From Propionibacterium sp. (lineage in GTDB: Bacteria > Actinomycetota > Actinomycetes > Propionibacteriales > Propionibacteriaceae), in contig JALHFX010000075.1 of assembly GCA_022837595.1 (NCBI GenBank), positions 1 to 31,071 of the forward strand: 31,071 nucleotides of DNA. Reading direction: 5' to 3'. A model generated the notes under the pieces. That model was not told where the DNA came from. It made no database searches and saw nothing but the letters and a program-made list of their open reading frames with translations. The position numbers and the translations under genes are program-made. Each line of letters begins with the position of its first letter. The first letter of the stretch is position 1. Of this stretch, positions 8,625 through 15,184 are shown piece after piece.

Positions 8625-9203
8625 GTCGATTCCTATGGGTCGGTCGTCACTGACGTTGTCAGCACCAGTTCTAGCAGCCAGCACCGACGCTGCTGGCGCA
8701 AGATCATGACTCGGTCTCGGACAGTCGTCACAGTTCTGGTGGCCAGCAGCTCTGGCCGCGGTGATGGGTGTAGCTGGATCATCGGGATTACAGGCCAATA
8801 CCGTACCGAGATCAATTTGGAGCCCAATCTCTGGACAGGCTTGAATCTTATCGAAGTCTCTGGGTATTGTTCCCACCATGATTATGACGCGCCAGGCACC
8901 GATGATGTCCTGTTGTTGTGCGTCCATGGCCTGTTGCGGCTGTTGATCTGCGTAATTTGGCACCTGTCAATCCACGAAGCCAGCTCACATAACTCTGGTT
9001 AACCACCTGTTCGCGCTTGTCACAAGCGTGGTTGGTGGCGGCAGGGATACAGCTGTAGCCGCAGCTAGTTGATTACAATCTCCGCTCTCCGCGGGTGATT
9101 CGTGATTGTTACATATCCAGCAAACGCGGTATTCCTCGAGGGCTTCCCGAATTGGGGAGACCATTCATGATACCGAGAACAACGATGACGAAGGACGAAG
9201 AAT
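8625..9203. other. Divergent intergenic region between the Ltp-type gene and cysK
   Basis: This 579-bp stretch has no gene I can support. On the minus strand the Ltp-gene frame stays open as far as 8963 and includes a Gln-rich piece (PNYADQQPQQAMDAQQQ), but no family is recognisable there. A 15-bp near-perfect dyad lies at 9014-9028. AAGGA (9191-9195) serves cysK. Promoters for both divergent genes must lie here, but I could not identify confident hexamer pairs. Confidence 0.5.
9014..9028. promoter_or_regulatory. Operator-like dyad upstream of cysK
   Basis: CGCTTGT and ACAAGCG meet around a single central C, giving an odd-length perfect dyad. CCACC (9003-9007) and GGTGG (9034-9038) extend the symmetry further out. 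With a 1-nt centre it cannot form a normal RNA hairpin, so a protein-binding site is more likely. Which of the divergent genes it would control is unknown. Confidence 0.4.
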
Positions 9204-10136
9204 ATGGCCTATTTCGAAGATGCGACCCAGCTAATCGGCCGCACGCCACTGGTTAAGATCAATCGCTTGTACGGCGACTCGCAGGCCACCGTGCTGGCAA
9301 AGCTCGAGTTCTACAACCCGGCGAATTCGGTTAAGGATCGTATCGGTGTTGCCATCGTCGATGCTGCAGAGGCGTCCGGAGCACTGAAGCCAGGTGGCAC
9401 TATCGTTGAAGGGACGTCGGGTAACACCGGTATCGCACTCGCCTGGGTGGGTGCGGCTCGTGGTTACAAAGTGATCATCACGTTGCCAGAGAGCTTCTCG
9501 AAAGAACGCCGGGCGGTGCTGAGGGGTTACGGCGCTCAATTGGTATTGACTCCTGCCGCAGAAGGCGTACCTGGTGCGAATAAGCGGGCCGAGGAGATCG
9601 CGGCCAACGCGCCTGGTGCAATCCTCGCTCGGCAATTCGATAATCCTGCCAATGTCGAGATCCACCGGAAGACGACTGCCGAGGAGATCTGGGCCGACAC
9701 CGAGGGCCGGGTCGACATCGTCGTTTCCGGTGTAGGCACCGGAGGCACGGTGAGCGGTGTCGGACAGGTACTCAAGCAGCGCAAACCCGAGGTCAAGATC
9801 TATGCCGTCGAGGCCGCCGAATCTCCGGTTCTTTCTGGTGGTCAGAAGGCTCCCCATCGCATCCAGGGCCTCAGCCCGGGTTTCGTCCCCGCGATCTACG
9901 ACAGCAGTGTCGTTGATGGGATCATCCAGGTCACGTCGGATGATGCTTTGGCTTGGGCGCGTCGTGCAGCGAGCGAGGAGGGTTTGCTTGTTGGCATCTC
10001 GTCCGGCGCTGCATTGCGGGCGGCAGCCGATCTGGCCGCCGATTCGGCGAACGCCGGAAAGACCATCGTCGTGATCATTCCCGACTGGGGCGAGCGCTAT
10101 CTGTCGACACAACTGTTCGAAGGTCTGACCGACTGA
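9204..10136 (+). CDS. cysK: Cysteine synthase A (O-acetylserine sulfhydrylase)
   Basis: A PLP-dependent enzyme that makes L-cysteine from O-acetylserine and sulfide in the cytoplasm. The 310-residue length is normal for the family. Lys44 in NPANSVKDRIG forms the PLP Schiff base. TSGNTG (71-76) is the substrate-binding loop. The glycine-rich GVGTGGTVSGVG binds the PLP phosphate. GISSGA (264-269) supplies the serine that contacts the pyridine nitrogen. ATG 9204 has AAGGA 8 nt upstream. No cysE follows: the next gene encodes a DUF2284 protein after a strong terminator, so cysK appears to be transcribed alone. PESFSKERR replaces the more common PESMSxERR, a minor change. Confidence 0.95.
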   Translation: MAYFEDATQLIGRTPLVKINRLYGDSQATVLAKLEFYNPANSVKDRIGVAIVDAAEASGALKPGGTIVEGTSGNTGIALAWVGAARGYKVIITLPESFSKERRAVLRGYGAQLVLTPAAEGVPGANKRAEEIAANAPGAILARQFDNPANVEIHRKTTAEEIWADTEGRVDIVVSGVGTGGTVSGVGQVLKQRKPEVKIYAVEAAESPVLSGGQKAPHRIQGLSPGFVPAIYDSSVVDGIIQVTSDDALAWARRAASEEGLLVGISSGAALRAAADLAADSANAGKTIVVIIPDWGERYLSTQLFEGLTD

Positions 10137-10162
10137 ACGATTCATTGTCGACTACCGCCGTG

Positions 10163-10194
10163 GAGCGGCCGCCTGTCACCCCAGGCGGCCGCTC
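10163..10194 (+). terminator. Intrinsic terminator after cysK
   Basis: A perfect 13-bp GC-rich stem (GAGCGGCCGCCTG, 10163-10175, with CAGGCGGCCGCTC, 10182-10194) has a 6-nt loop. It is followed by the moderately T-rich TGTTCATTTC and starts 26 bp after the cysK stop. Confidence 0.88.
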
Positions 10195-10228
10195 TGTTCA
10201 TTTCGGCGGGCAGAGGCATGATTAACCC

Positions 10229-10816
10229 ATGACTGCGCGTCCGGACTACACGACGACGCGACGCCGCGCCCGTATAGCGACAGCTGACTACGTTGAGCGC
10301 TACGTCGATCTGCCCCGGGTGCTGGGCTATTGCGAGCAGTGCCCGATCTATGGCCAGGTCTGGTCATGCCCGCCATTCGAGTTCGATCCGTTGACGATCT
10401 GGACCTCTTATGACTGGCTCGAGATTGATGCCGTGCAGATCGAATTCAGCACTCAGGAGCGAGCGGTCCAACGTTCGCCGCTTGAGATGCAGACCATCGT
10501 CCGCCGGGCGATCGATCGTGAGAAGCGAATGGCCGCACGTCGGCACCGCCATCGTGCCCGGAGCCACCGTCAAGCCCTGGTCCTGTCAGCAGGTGCCTGT
10601 GAATTATGCGATCCATGCACTCGGACACAAGGTGAACCCTGTAAACACCCGGATCTAATGCAATATTCGATAGAAGCGTTGGGCGGTGATGTCGTTGCTA
10701 CAGTCGAAGAACTCTGCGGTTTCGAGGTCAAGTGGAGCGAAGGTGTCCAGCTACCCCAAGCCGTGCTCGTGGTCACCGGTCTGCTGAGTCGCGACATCGA
10801 AGCAACGGTTTTCTAG
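10229..10816 (+). CDS. DUF2284 cysteine-rich, predicted metal-binding protein
   Basis: The 195-residue protein matches DUF2284, a family predicted to bind metal and of unknown biochemical role. Two cysteine clusters are visible: Cys35, Cys38 and Cys47 in CEQCPIYGQVWSCPP, and Cys124, Cys127, Cys130 and Cys138 in CELCDPCTRTQGEPCKHP. The second has ferredoxin-like spacing and could hold an iron-sulfur centre, which is inference. A basic Arg/His-rich stretch (100-113) separates them. The ATG at 10229 has no good ribosome-binding site; CATGAT ends 6 nt before it, a weak hint of leaderless initiation. Its stop codon lies within a 16-bp palindrome. No operon partner is evident, as terminator-like elements lie on both sides. 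Confidence 0.85.
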   Translation: MTARPDYTTTRRRARIATADYVERYVDLPRVLGYCEQCPIYGQVWSCPPFEFDPLTIWTSYDWLEIDAVQIEFSTQERAVQRSPLEMQTIVRRAIDREKRMAARRHRHRARSHRQALVLSAGACELCDPCTRTQGEPCKHPDLMQYSIEALGGDVVATVEELCGFEVKWSEGVQLPQAVLVVTGLLSRDIEATVF

Positions 10817-10822
10817 AAAACC
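10807..10822. promoter_or_regulatory. 16-bp perfect palindrome at the end of the DUF2284 gene
   Basis: GGTTTTCTAGAAAACC is self-complementary and spans the TAG stop (10814-10816). It could be an operator for the downstream YceI gene or a short hairpin (6-bp stem, CTAG loop) ending the DUF2284 transcript. The sequence does not decide between these. Confidence 0.45.
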
Positions 10823-10909
10823 AAGACAGTGCGGAATACTTTAGGATTCAACTAGGTTGTATGTGGTGAGCCCCGCGGAGAAGCCGTAGGTGCCCGAGAG
10901 GAGAAGATC

Positions 10910-11470
10910 ATGGTTGATACCGCTGGTATGACTGGTAACTGGACGCTTGACCCCGCGCACACGCGTCTGGGCTTTTCGGCGCGGCACGCGATGGTCACGA
11001 AGGTCCGCGGCGAATTCGACAATTTTGAGGGTACGGCTTTCATCGATGCTGACAATCCTGCTGCTTCGCATGTCGAAGTGACCATCCAGACCGACTCAAT
11101 CAGCACGCGCAATGAGATGCGGGATAAGCACTTGCGCACCAACGATTTTCTCGAGGTAGAGACCTACCCCACCATCACTTTCAAGTCGACCAATGTCGAA
11201 AAGTTGGACGATGAGCATGTCCGCATCACCGGCGATCTGACGATCAAGGCCACTACCAAGCAGATCAGCATCGACTTTGAGATCGGTGGAATTTCTCAAG
11301 ATCCGTTCGGCAACACCCGGATGGGTTTCGAGGGAACCTCGAGCCTAAACCGTCAGGACTACGGTGTCGCGTTCAACGCCGCACTGGAGACCGGCGGAGT
11401 TCTGGTGAGTGACAAGGTCGGCATCGATATCGAGATCTCGATCATCAAGGTTGTCGAGGCTCAGCAGTAA
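10910..11470 (+). CDS. YceI family protein
   Basis: A 186-residue protein of the YceI family, lipocalin-like beta-barrels that bind isoprenoid or other lipophilic ligands. The N-terminal signature GNWTLDPAHTRLGFSARHAMVTKVRGEF is typical. NEMRDKHLRTNDFLEVETYPTITF in the middle and DYGVAFNAALETGGVLVSDKVGIDIEI at the end are also diagnostic. There is no signal peptide, so this copy is probably cytoplasmic, as usual for actinobacterial YceI proteins. AGGAG (10899-10903) lies 6 nt before ATG 10910. The gene appears monocistronic, between the palindrome at 10807 and a hairpin at 11529. The physiological role is not known; stress links are family lore only. Confidence 0.92.
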   Translation: MVDTAGMTGNWTLDPAHTRLGFSARHAMVTKVRGEFDNFEGTAFIDADNPAASHVEVTIQTDSISTRNEMRDKHLRTNDFLEVETYPTITFKSTNVEKLDDEHVRITGDLTIKATTKQISIDFEIGGISQDPFGNTRMGFEGTSSLNRQDYGVAFNAALETGGVLVSDKVGIDIEISIIKVVEAQQ

Positions 11471-11528
11471 CGCGATACGCCTGGGTAGGTCTGGCAAGAC
11501 CAGAGAGGGTCACGCTGGCAGGTGCCGC

Positions 11529-11569
11529 CTTCCCGCTTTCGTTCGCCTTGGCGAGCCGGAAGCGGGAAG
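11529..11569 (+). terminator. Long hairpin after the YceI gene
   Basis: CTTCCCGCTT (11529-11538) pairs with AAGCGGGAAG (11560-11569). The stem continues inward through one wobble and further GC pairs, and CGCC/GGCG (11544-11553) can pair at the tip. It lies 58 bp beyond the stop. No U-run follows. Confidence 0.65.
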
Positions 11570-11601
11570 AATGACCCGAACACTGTGCGGTTAGGGTCTT
11601 C

Positions 11602-11607
11602 TAGACT
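11602..11607 (+). promoter_or_regulatory. -10 element for a leaderless transcript
   Basis: TAGACT ends 6 nt before ATG 11614, and no ribosome-binding site precedes that ATG. Transcription starting about 7 nt after a TANNNT hexamer would begin on the start codon. This is the standard geometry of leaderless genes in actinobacteria. No clear -35 is seen. Confidence 0.5.
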
Positions 11608-11613
11608 CGCGAC

Positions 11614-11964
11614 ATGCCCGTGCAATTGACTCCCGAGGAATTCGAGCGCTGCGTCGACCACGCACTCGACTCGATCCCCGACGAGCTGATCTCGCTGATT
11701 GACAACTGCGTCGTCCTCGTCGAAGAAGAACCACCCGAAGGCGAGCAGGTCTTCGGCATTTATGACGGCATACCGCTGACCGAACGTGGTTTCGACTATG
11801 GCGGTGTATTGCCAGATCGAATCATGATCTTTCGCGGACCGCACCTTCGTGCTTGCGACTCACTCGACGATCTCGTATCTGAGATTCACATCACCGTCGT
11901 ACACGAGATCGCTCATCACTTCGGCATCGACGACGACGCGCTTGAAGCACTCGGTTATCAGTGA
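11614..11964 (+). CDS. Small zincin-like metallopeptidase (HExxH; DUF1025/PF06262 type)
   Basis: The 116-residue protein carries the zinc-binding motif HEIAHHFGIDD: His97, Glu98 and His101, with Asp106 or Asp107 as a likely third ligand. The rest (FERCVDHALDSIPDEL, then a conserved PDRIMIFRGP strand) fits the minimal zincin family, close to the usual 110-130 residues. There is no signal peptide, so it is cytoplasmic; substrates in the family are unknown. The start ATG 11614 lacks a ribosome-binding site and appears leaderless. Its stop faces the stop of the ion-transporter gene at 11994, only 29 bp away. Confidence 0.88.
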   Translation: MPVQLTPEEFERCVDHALDSIPDELISLIDNCVVLVEEEPPEGEQVFGIYDGIPLTERGFDYGGVLPDRIMIFRGPHLRACDSLDDLVSEIHITVVHEIAHHFGIDDDALEALGYQ

Positions 11965-11993
11965 GCTGAAGACTGGACCGGTTGAAATCGAAC

Positions 11994-13412
11994 TCAGGGC
12001 TCGACGAGTTTGCGGTACTTGGCCCAGGTGGCCCCGGCCTGTGCGAGTAACAAGACGACGATGACAGCGCCGACGACCTTACCCCAAACGGACGCGACGA
12101 AGAAGAAGCAAACCATCGCGATCAGGATGGGCATCAGATAGCGGACGCTCCACACGATATAACCTCCGAAGGAGGGCATCACGACACCGCCGGATTCGGC
12201 TACTGACTTCACCATGAAGTTGGGCCCATTGCCGATGTAGGTCAGTGCGCCGCACGCAACCGAGCCTAGCGAGATCGCCTCCAACCACAGCCACGGGACG
12301 CCGGCTACCCGATCCATTCCCGGCATCACGCTCGGGTCGGTACCCAACGTGTTGGCCATCTCGAAGAAGGTCACATATGTCGGTGCATTGTCGAGGAAGG
12401 CAGAAAGCGTGCCGGTGAACGCGAAGAAGGTAATCGTGTTGAGCGGTAGCTGGTCTGCGACCTGAGCCAAAAAGAGCAGAGCGGGGATCATCGTCAAGAA
12501 GATGCCGATGAAGATAACTGCAACCTCGCGGATCGGAGCCCAGTTGAACTGGTTGAGTTCGAATCGAATCCTCTTGCTACTGGTGGTGTACGATCCTGCT
12601 GCCGCGATCAGGAAGACGATCTCTCGCCAAGGTATGTAGTGGTGCCACAACGCATGGCCCTCTTCGATGAGCTCCAGATTCGTTGAGGGGAGCAGTGCGA
12701 CCCCACCGATGACGATGGCGAACCAGAGCAAGTTGATCAGGCCCAGCACCTTGATCGGGGTGACCTCCACCTTGTCTTCGACAACGTTCGCCAACGGTTC
12801 TTGTGCGTATTCCTTGGTGTCGAGCGCGTAGTAGATGATCAGCAGCATCACGTTGATGAAGGCCCACATCGGCAGCAGGTGGAAAGTCCAAGTGAATGGC
12901 ACTCCGCGCAGGAAGCCAAGGAATAGCGGTGGATCTCCGAGTGGAGTGAGCATGCCGCCGTTGTTCGCCACGATCAGGATCGTGAAGATCACCGTGTGCA
13001 CCTTATTCACCCGCTCTGAGTTGATATTCAGCAGCGGCCGGATCAGCAGCATTGCGGCACCGGTTGTTCCCACGAAGGAAGCGACGACCGCGCCGATGGC
13101 AAGCACGATCGTGTTGTTCTTCGGTGTAGCTCGGATATCACCGGACAAGAAGAGTCCGCCCGAGACCACGAACAGCGCGAAGAGCAGCAGAATGAACTGG
13201 ACGTACTCGAGGATCGCGTGGCCCACGCGGGCCCAATTGAGTATGAAGCCCACCCAAATCGCCACCGGGACACCTAAGATCAGCGCGATTCCGAGTTGAA
13301 ACTTCCAGTTCTCCCAATGGGGAGCGGTTGCGGGGATCAGCGGCATCAAGGCGATACTCAGGAGCATCGCGACGAATGGCAGGATCCCCCACCAGGGCAC
13401 TAAAGCTTCCAT
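11994..13412 (-). CDS. NhaD-type sodium:proton antiporter / CitMHS-like ion transporter
   Basis: A very hydrophobic 472-residue protein with about 11-13 membrane segments, of the ion-transporter superfamily that includes NhaD, ArsB and citrate transporters. The paired-motif region ILIVANNGGMLTPLGDPPLFLG resembles the conserved NxGGxxTPxGDPP signature of NhaD-type antiporters. A second half-repeat appears to contain FLDNAPTYVTFFEMA and GNGPNFMVKSVAE, typical of the partner hairpin. Na+/H+ exchange is the likeliest role; a dicarboxylate role cannot be excluded. ATG 13412 is chosen over GTG 13418 because AGGAG lies 7 nt upstream of the ATG but almost abuts the GTG. The gene diverges from the Tad operon across the DnaA-box region. 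Confidence 0.85.
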   Translation of the reverse strand: MEALVPWWGILPFVAMLLSIALMPLIPATAPHWENWKFQLGIALILGVPVAIWVGFILNWARVGHAILEYVQFILLLFALFVVSGGLFLSGDIRATPKNNTIVLAIGAVVASFVGTTGAAMLLIRPLLNINSERVNKVHTVIFTILIVANNGGMLTPLGDPPLFLGFLRGVPFTWTFHLLPMWAFINVMLLIIYYALDTKEYAQEPLANVVEDKVEVTPIKVLGLINLLWFAIVIGGVALLPSTNLELIEEGHALWHHYIPWREIVFLIAAAGSYTTSSKRIRFELNQFNWAPIREVAVIFIGIFLTMIPALLFLAQVADQLPLNTITFFAFTGTLSAFLDNAPTYVTFFEMANTLGTDPSVMPGMDRVAGVPWLWLEAISLGSVACGALTYIGNGPNFMVKSVAESGGVVMPSFGGYIVWSVRYLMPILIAMVCFFFVASVWGKVVGAVIVVLLLAQAGATWAKYRKLVEP

Positions 13413-13775
13413 CAGCACTCTCCTATGAGTTGGCTGGGCACATGATGCCGCCGCCAGTCAGGATTCGTATATCCTACGGGACGTCAGGTTGTCTGAGTCG
13501 ACATAGTGTGTGGACAATTGGGCCTGCAAAAGACGGTATTCCACAGTATTATCCACAGCTTTTCGGTGTCATGGCTCGAGCCATGGTATCGAGAGGAATC
13601 TTCGTGGGTCTAGTGGATAATCAAGAGTGTGTTAGAAGCGTTCAGAGACACACGCCAAGGCTCTCAGATGGTCGAGTTTTCCACAGATGACCGTCTCGTC
13701 TGGCCAAAGCAGATCCGCGTGACATAAGGTGCTCCTACCGCAACCACCCTCTCGCGGTGAAGAGGATAACCACCT
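13413..13775. other. Divergent spacer with a DnaA-box-like cluster
   Basis: No gene is seen in this 363-bp spacer. Five 9-mers resembling the DnaA box TTATCCACA lie within 177 bp. TTATCCACA (13549-13557, plus) is a perfect match. TTGTCCACA (13509-13517, minus strand), TTATCCACT (13612-13620, minus strand) and TTTTCCACA (13677-13685, plus) each have one mismatch. TATTCCACA (13537-13545, plus) has two. The 13537 and 13549 boxes are spaced exactly 12 bp apart. The region must also carry promoters for the divergent transporter and Tad operons; AGAGGA (13761-13766) is the SAF-gene ribosome-binding site. Confidence 0.6.
13570..13585. promoter_or_regulatory. 16-bp perfect palindrome within the DnaA-box cluster
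   Basis: CATGGCTCGAGCCATG is fully self-complementary and sits 12 bp after the perfect DnaA box and 26 bp before the 13612 box. It could be a regulator site for the divergent operons or part of a replication-control element. Confidence 0.5.
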
Positions 13776-14459
13776 ATGGCCACCCCACGCGTACGTCCCT
13801 CAGTGACGTCTTCGACGCAGCCGTCGCACGTCCCGCAGCGCCCGGTCAACGTACAGCTACGCGCTCGCCGAAGTAACCGCTTGATCGTCATCGGTGTGCT
13901 TTGCGCGTGCCTCGGGGCGTTGATTATGGCCTGGGCATGGACGGGTGCCAAGGAATCGCAGGCAGTAGTCGTGATGGTTAAAGATGTCGCACGCGGCGAA
14001 CAGATCGAGGCCTCCGACTTGATGACCACGACGCTCGGCCGAGCCGATGGTGTTGCAGTGGTCGCCGCCGACCGGGCGCCCGGTCTCGTCGGGCAGTTCG
14101 CGCGGGTGGATCTTCCGGCCGGCTCCCTGCCCGGCCCAGGCGCTGTGGGCGCAGACCTCGTGCCGCCCGGTACCGCTCAAGTGGGCTTGAAACTTGCATC
14201 GGGGCGGCTACCTTCTCAAACGTTGCGCCCCGGCACGCGCGTTTGGTTGGTTGAGGTGCCCGGTCCAATGGATTCGAGCACAACCGCGGGTACGCAGTTC
14301 GAGGCGGTCCTCGCCTGCGCGCCTCAGCTCACCGCAGACGGCACTGGATGGCTCGTTGATGTCCAAGTCGACGAATCGGTGGCGGCCTCGATCGCGGCAC
14401 TGGTGCTTCGGCCGGTGGCTCTCCGGGCGTCACTACCGCCGCATTGGGACTGGCATTGA
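13776..14459 (+). CDS. SAF-domain protein, CpaB/RcpC-like (Tad locus)
   Basis: The first gene of the Tad operon encodes a 227-residue protein. It has a basic, Pro/Ser-rich N-terminus, one membrane helix (about 35-55, RLIVIGVLCACLGALIMAWAW) and an extracytoplasmic SAF domain (about 62-125: VVMVKDVARGEQIEASDL, then the LVGQFARVDLPAGSLPG region). CpaB/RcpC proteins of this kind support Flp pilus assembly; without an outer membrane their exact partner is unclear. ATG 13776 has AGAGGA 9 nt upstream. The last 18 or so residues (LVLRPVALRASLPPHWDWH) are read in a different frame from the P-loop of the next gene. The true C-terminus may therefore be altered by a frameshift near 14403-14408. Confidence 0.8.
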   Translation: MATPRVRPSVTSSTQPSHVPQRPVNVQLRARRSNRLIVIGVLCACLGALIMAWAWTGAKESQAVVVMVKDVARGEQIEASDLMTTTLGRADGVAVVAADRAPGLVGQFARVDLPAGSLPGPGAVGADLVPPGTAQVGLKLASGRLPSQTLRPGTRVWLVEVPGPMDSSTTAGTQFEAVLACAPQLTADGTGWLVDVQVDESVAASIAALVLRPVALRASLPPHWDWH

Positions 14460-15184
14460 CCTGGCCGCGCGAAGTGCTGCTCGCCGACTGCGACCCGCAT
14501 CCCAGTCAGTCGGTGCTGTCCGGTTACTTATCTGGCATGCCCGGTGGGGGGCGAGGTCTTGGCAGGCTAGCTGAAAGCTATCGCGCTCATCCGGTCGGCC
14601 CATCGACGGGATTATTGGACCATACCCTTCCACTGGACGAGGGCTCAGTGCACCCTCGTCATTTCCTACCAGGGTTCACTCACCCCCGGTCGGCCCTGCT
14701 CTTCTCGAGCTATTGGGATCGGTTGGCGGAGCAGCTAGATGATCTCCAGTCCGACGGTCTTGATGTCATCGTTGATGCGGGGCGTCTTGACGCCCACGGA
14801 TTGCCGCGTCCGCTGCTTGAACGCGCCCGAACGATCGCTGTTGTCACGAGGTCAAACCTGCCCGCGTTGGCCGCGTTGCGGCTGGCGCTGCCGGAACTGG
14901 TCAACGCCAGCGAGCTAGCTTCGGCCAGCCCAGCCTTGGTGGTCGCCGGTGGCGGTCGCCCTTACTCTGCTTCCGAGATCGCTAAGCAACTCGAGATCGC
15001 GCTGCTTGCCGACCTGCCGTGGGATCCGCCGACAGCCGAAGTGTTCAGCTCCGGTGCGCTTCCACCGCGCAGACTGACGAGTCGACCGTTGTGGAAGGCA
15101 CTGCAAGCGCTCGCGCTAGAGCTGGGCGGCCAGCGGACATCGTTTGGGAGTCAAGCTAGTGCTCGCGGACAGGGGGCCTCATGA
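14444..15184 (+). CDS. TadZ/CpaE-like ParA-family protein, start codon missing or frameshifted
   Basis: This is the pilus-localisation ATPase-like protein of Tad systems. The frame reads GASAGGSPGVTTAALGLAL, a deviant Walker A loop lacking the usual Lys, followed by VLLADCDPHPSQSVL (ParA switch-like strand), LDVIVDAGRLD (Walker B-like) and TIAVVTRSNLPALAALRLALPEL. The loop is encoded at 14402-14440, but no ATG, GTG or TTG occurs in frame between the upstream stop (14357) and TTG 14444. The only annotatable ORF, 246 residues from TTG 14444, thus starts after the loop. A one-base insertion near 14402-14407 would join it to the SAF frame (about 469 residues in total). The stop overlaps tadA by ATGA. 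Treat it as frameshifted, fused or mis-sequenced at its 5' end. Confidence 0.65.
   Translation: MGLALTWPREVLLADCDPHPSQSVLSGYLSGMPGGGRGLGRLAESYRAHPVGPSTGLLDHTLPLDEGSVHPRHFLPGFTHPRSALLFSSYWDRLAEQLDDLQSDGLDVIVDAGRLDAHGLPRPLLERARTIAVVTRSNLPALAALRLALPELVNASELASASPALVVAGGGRPYSASEIAKQLEIALLADLPWDPPTAEVFSSGALPPRRLTSRPLWKALQALALELGGQRTSFGSQASARGQGAS

Noticed and set aside
8403..9002. Plus-strand open frame of 199 codons opposite the Ltp-type gene
   Set aside because: Overlaps the membrane protein antisense, with skewed Leu/Arg/Ser composition typical of a shadow of Pro/Gln-rich codons.
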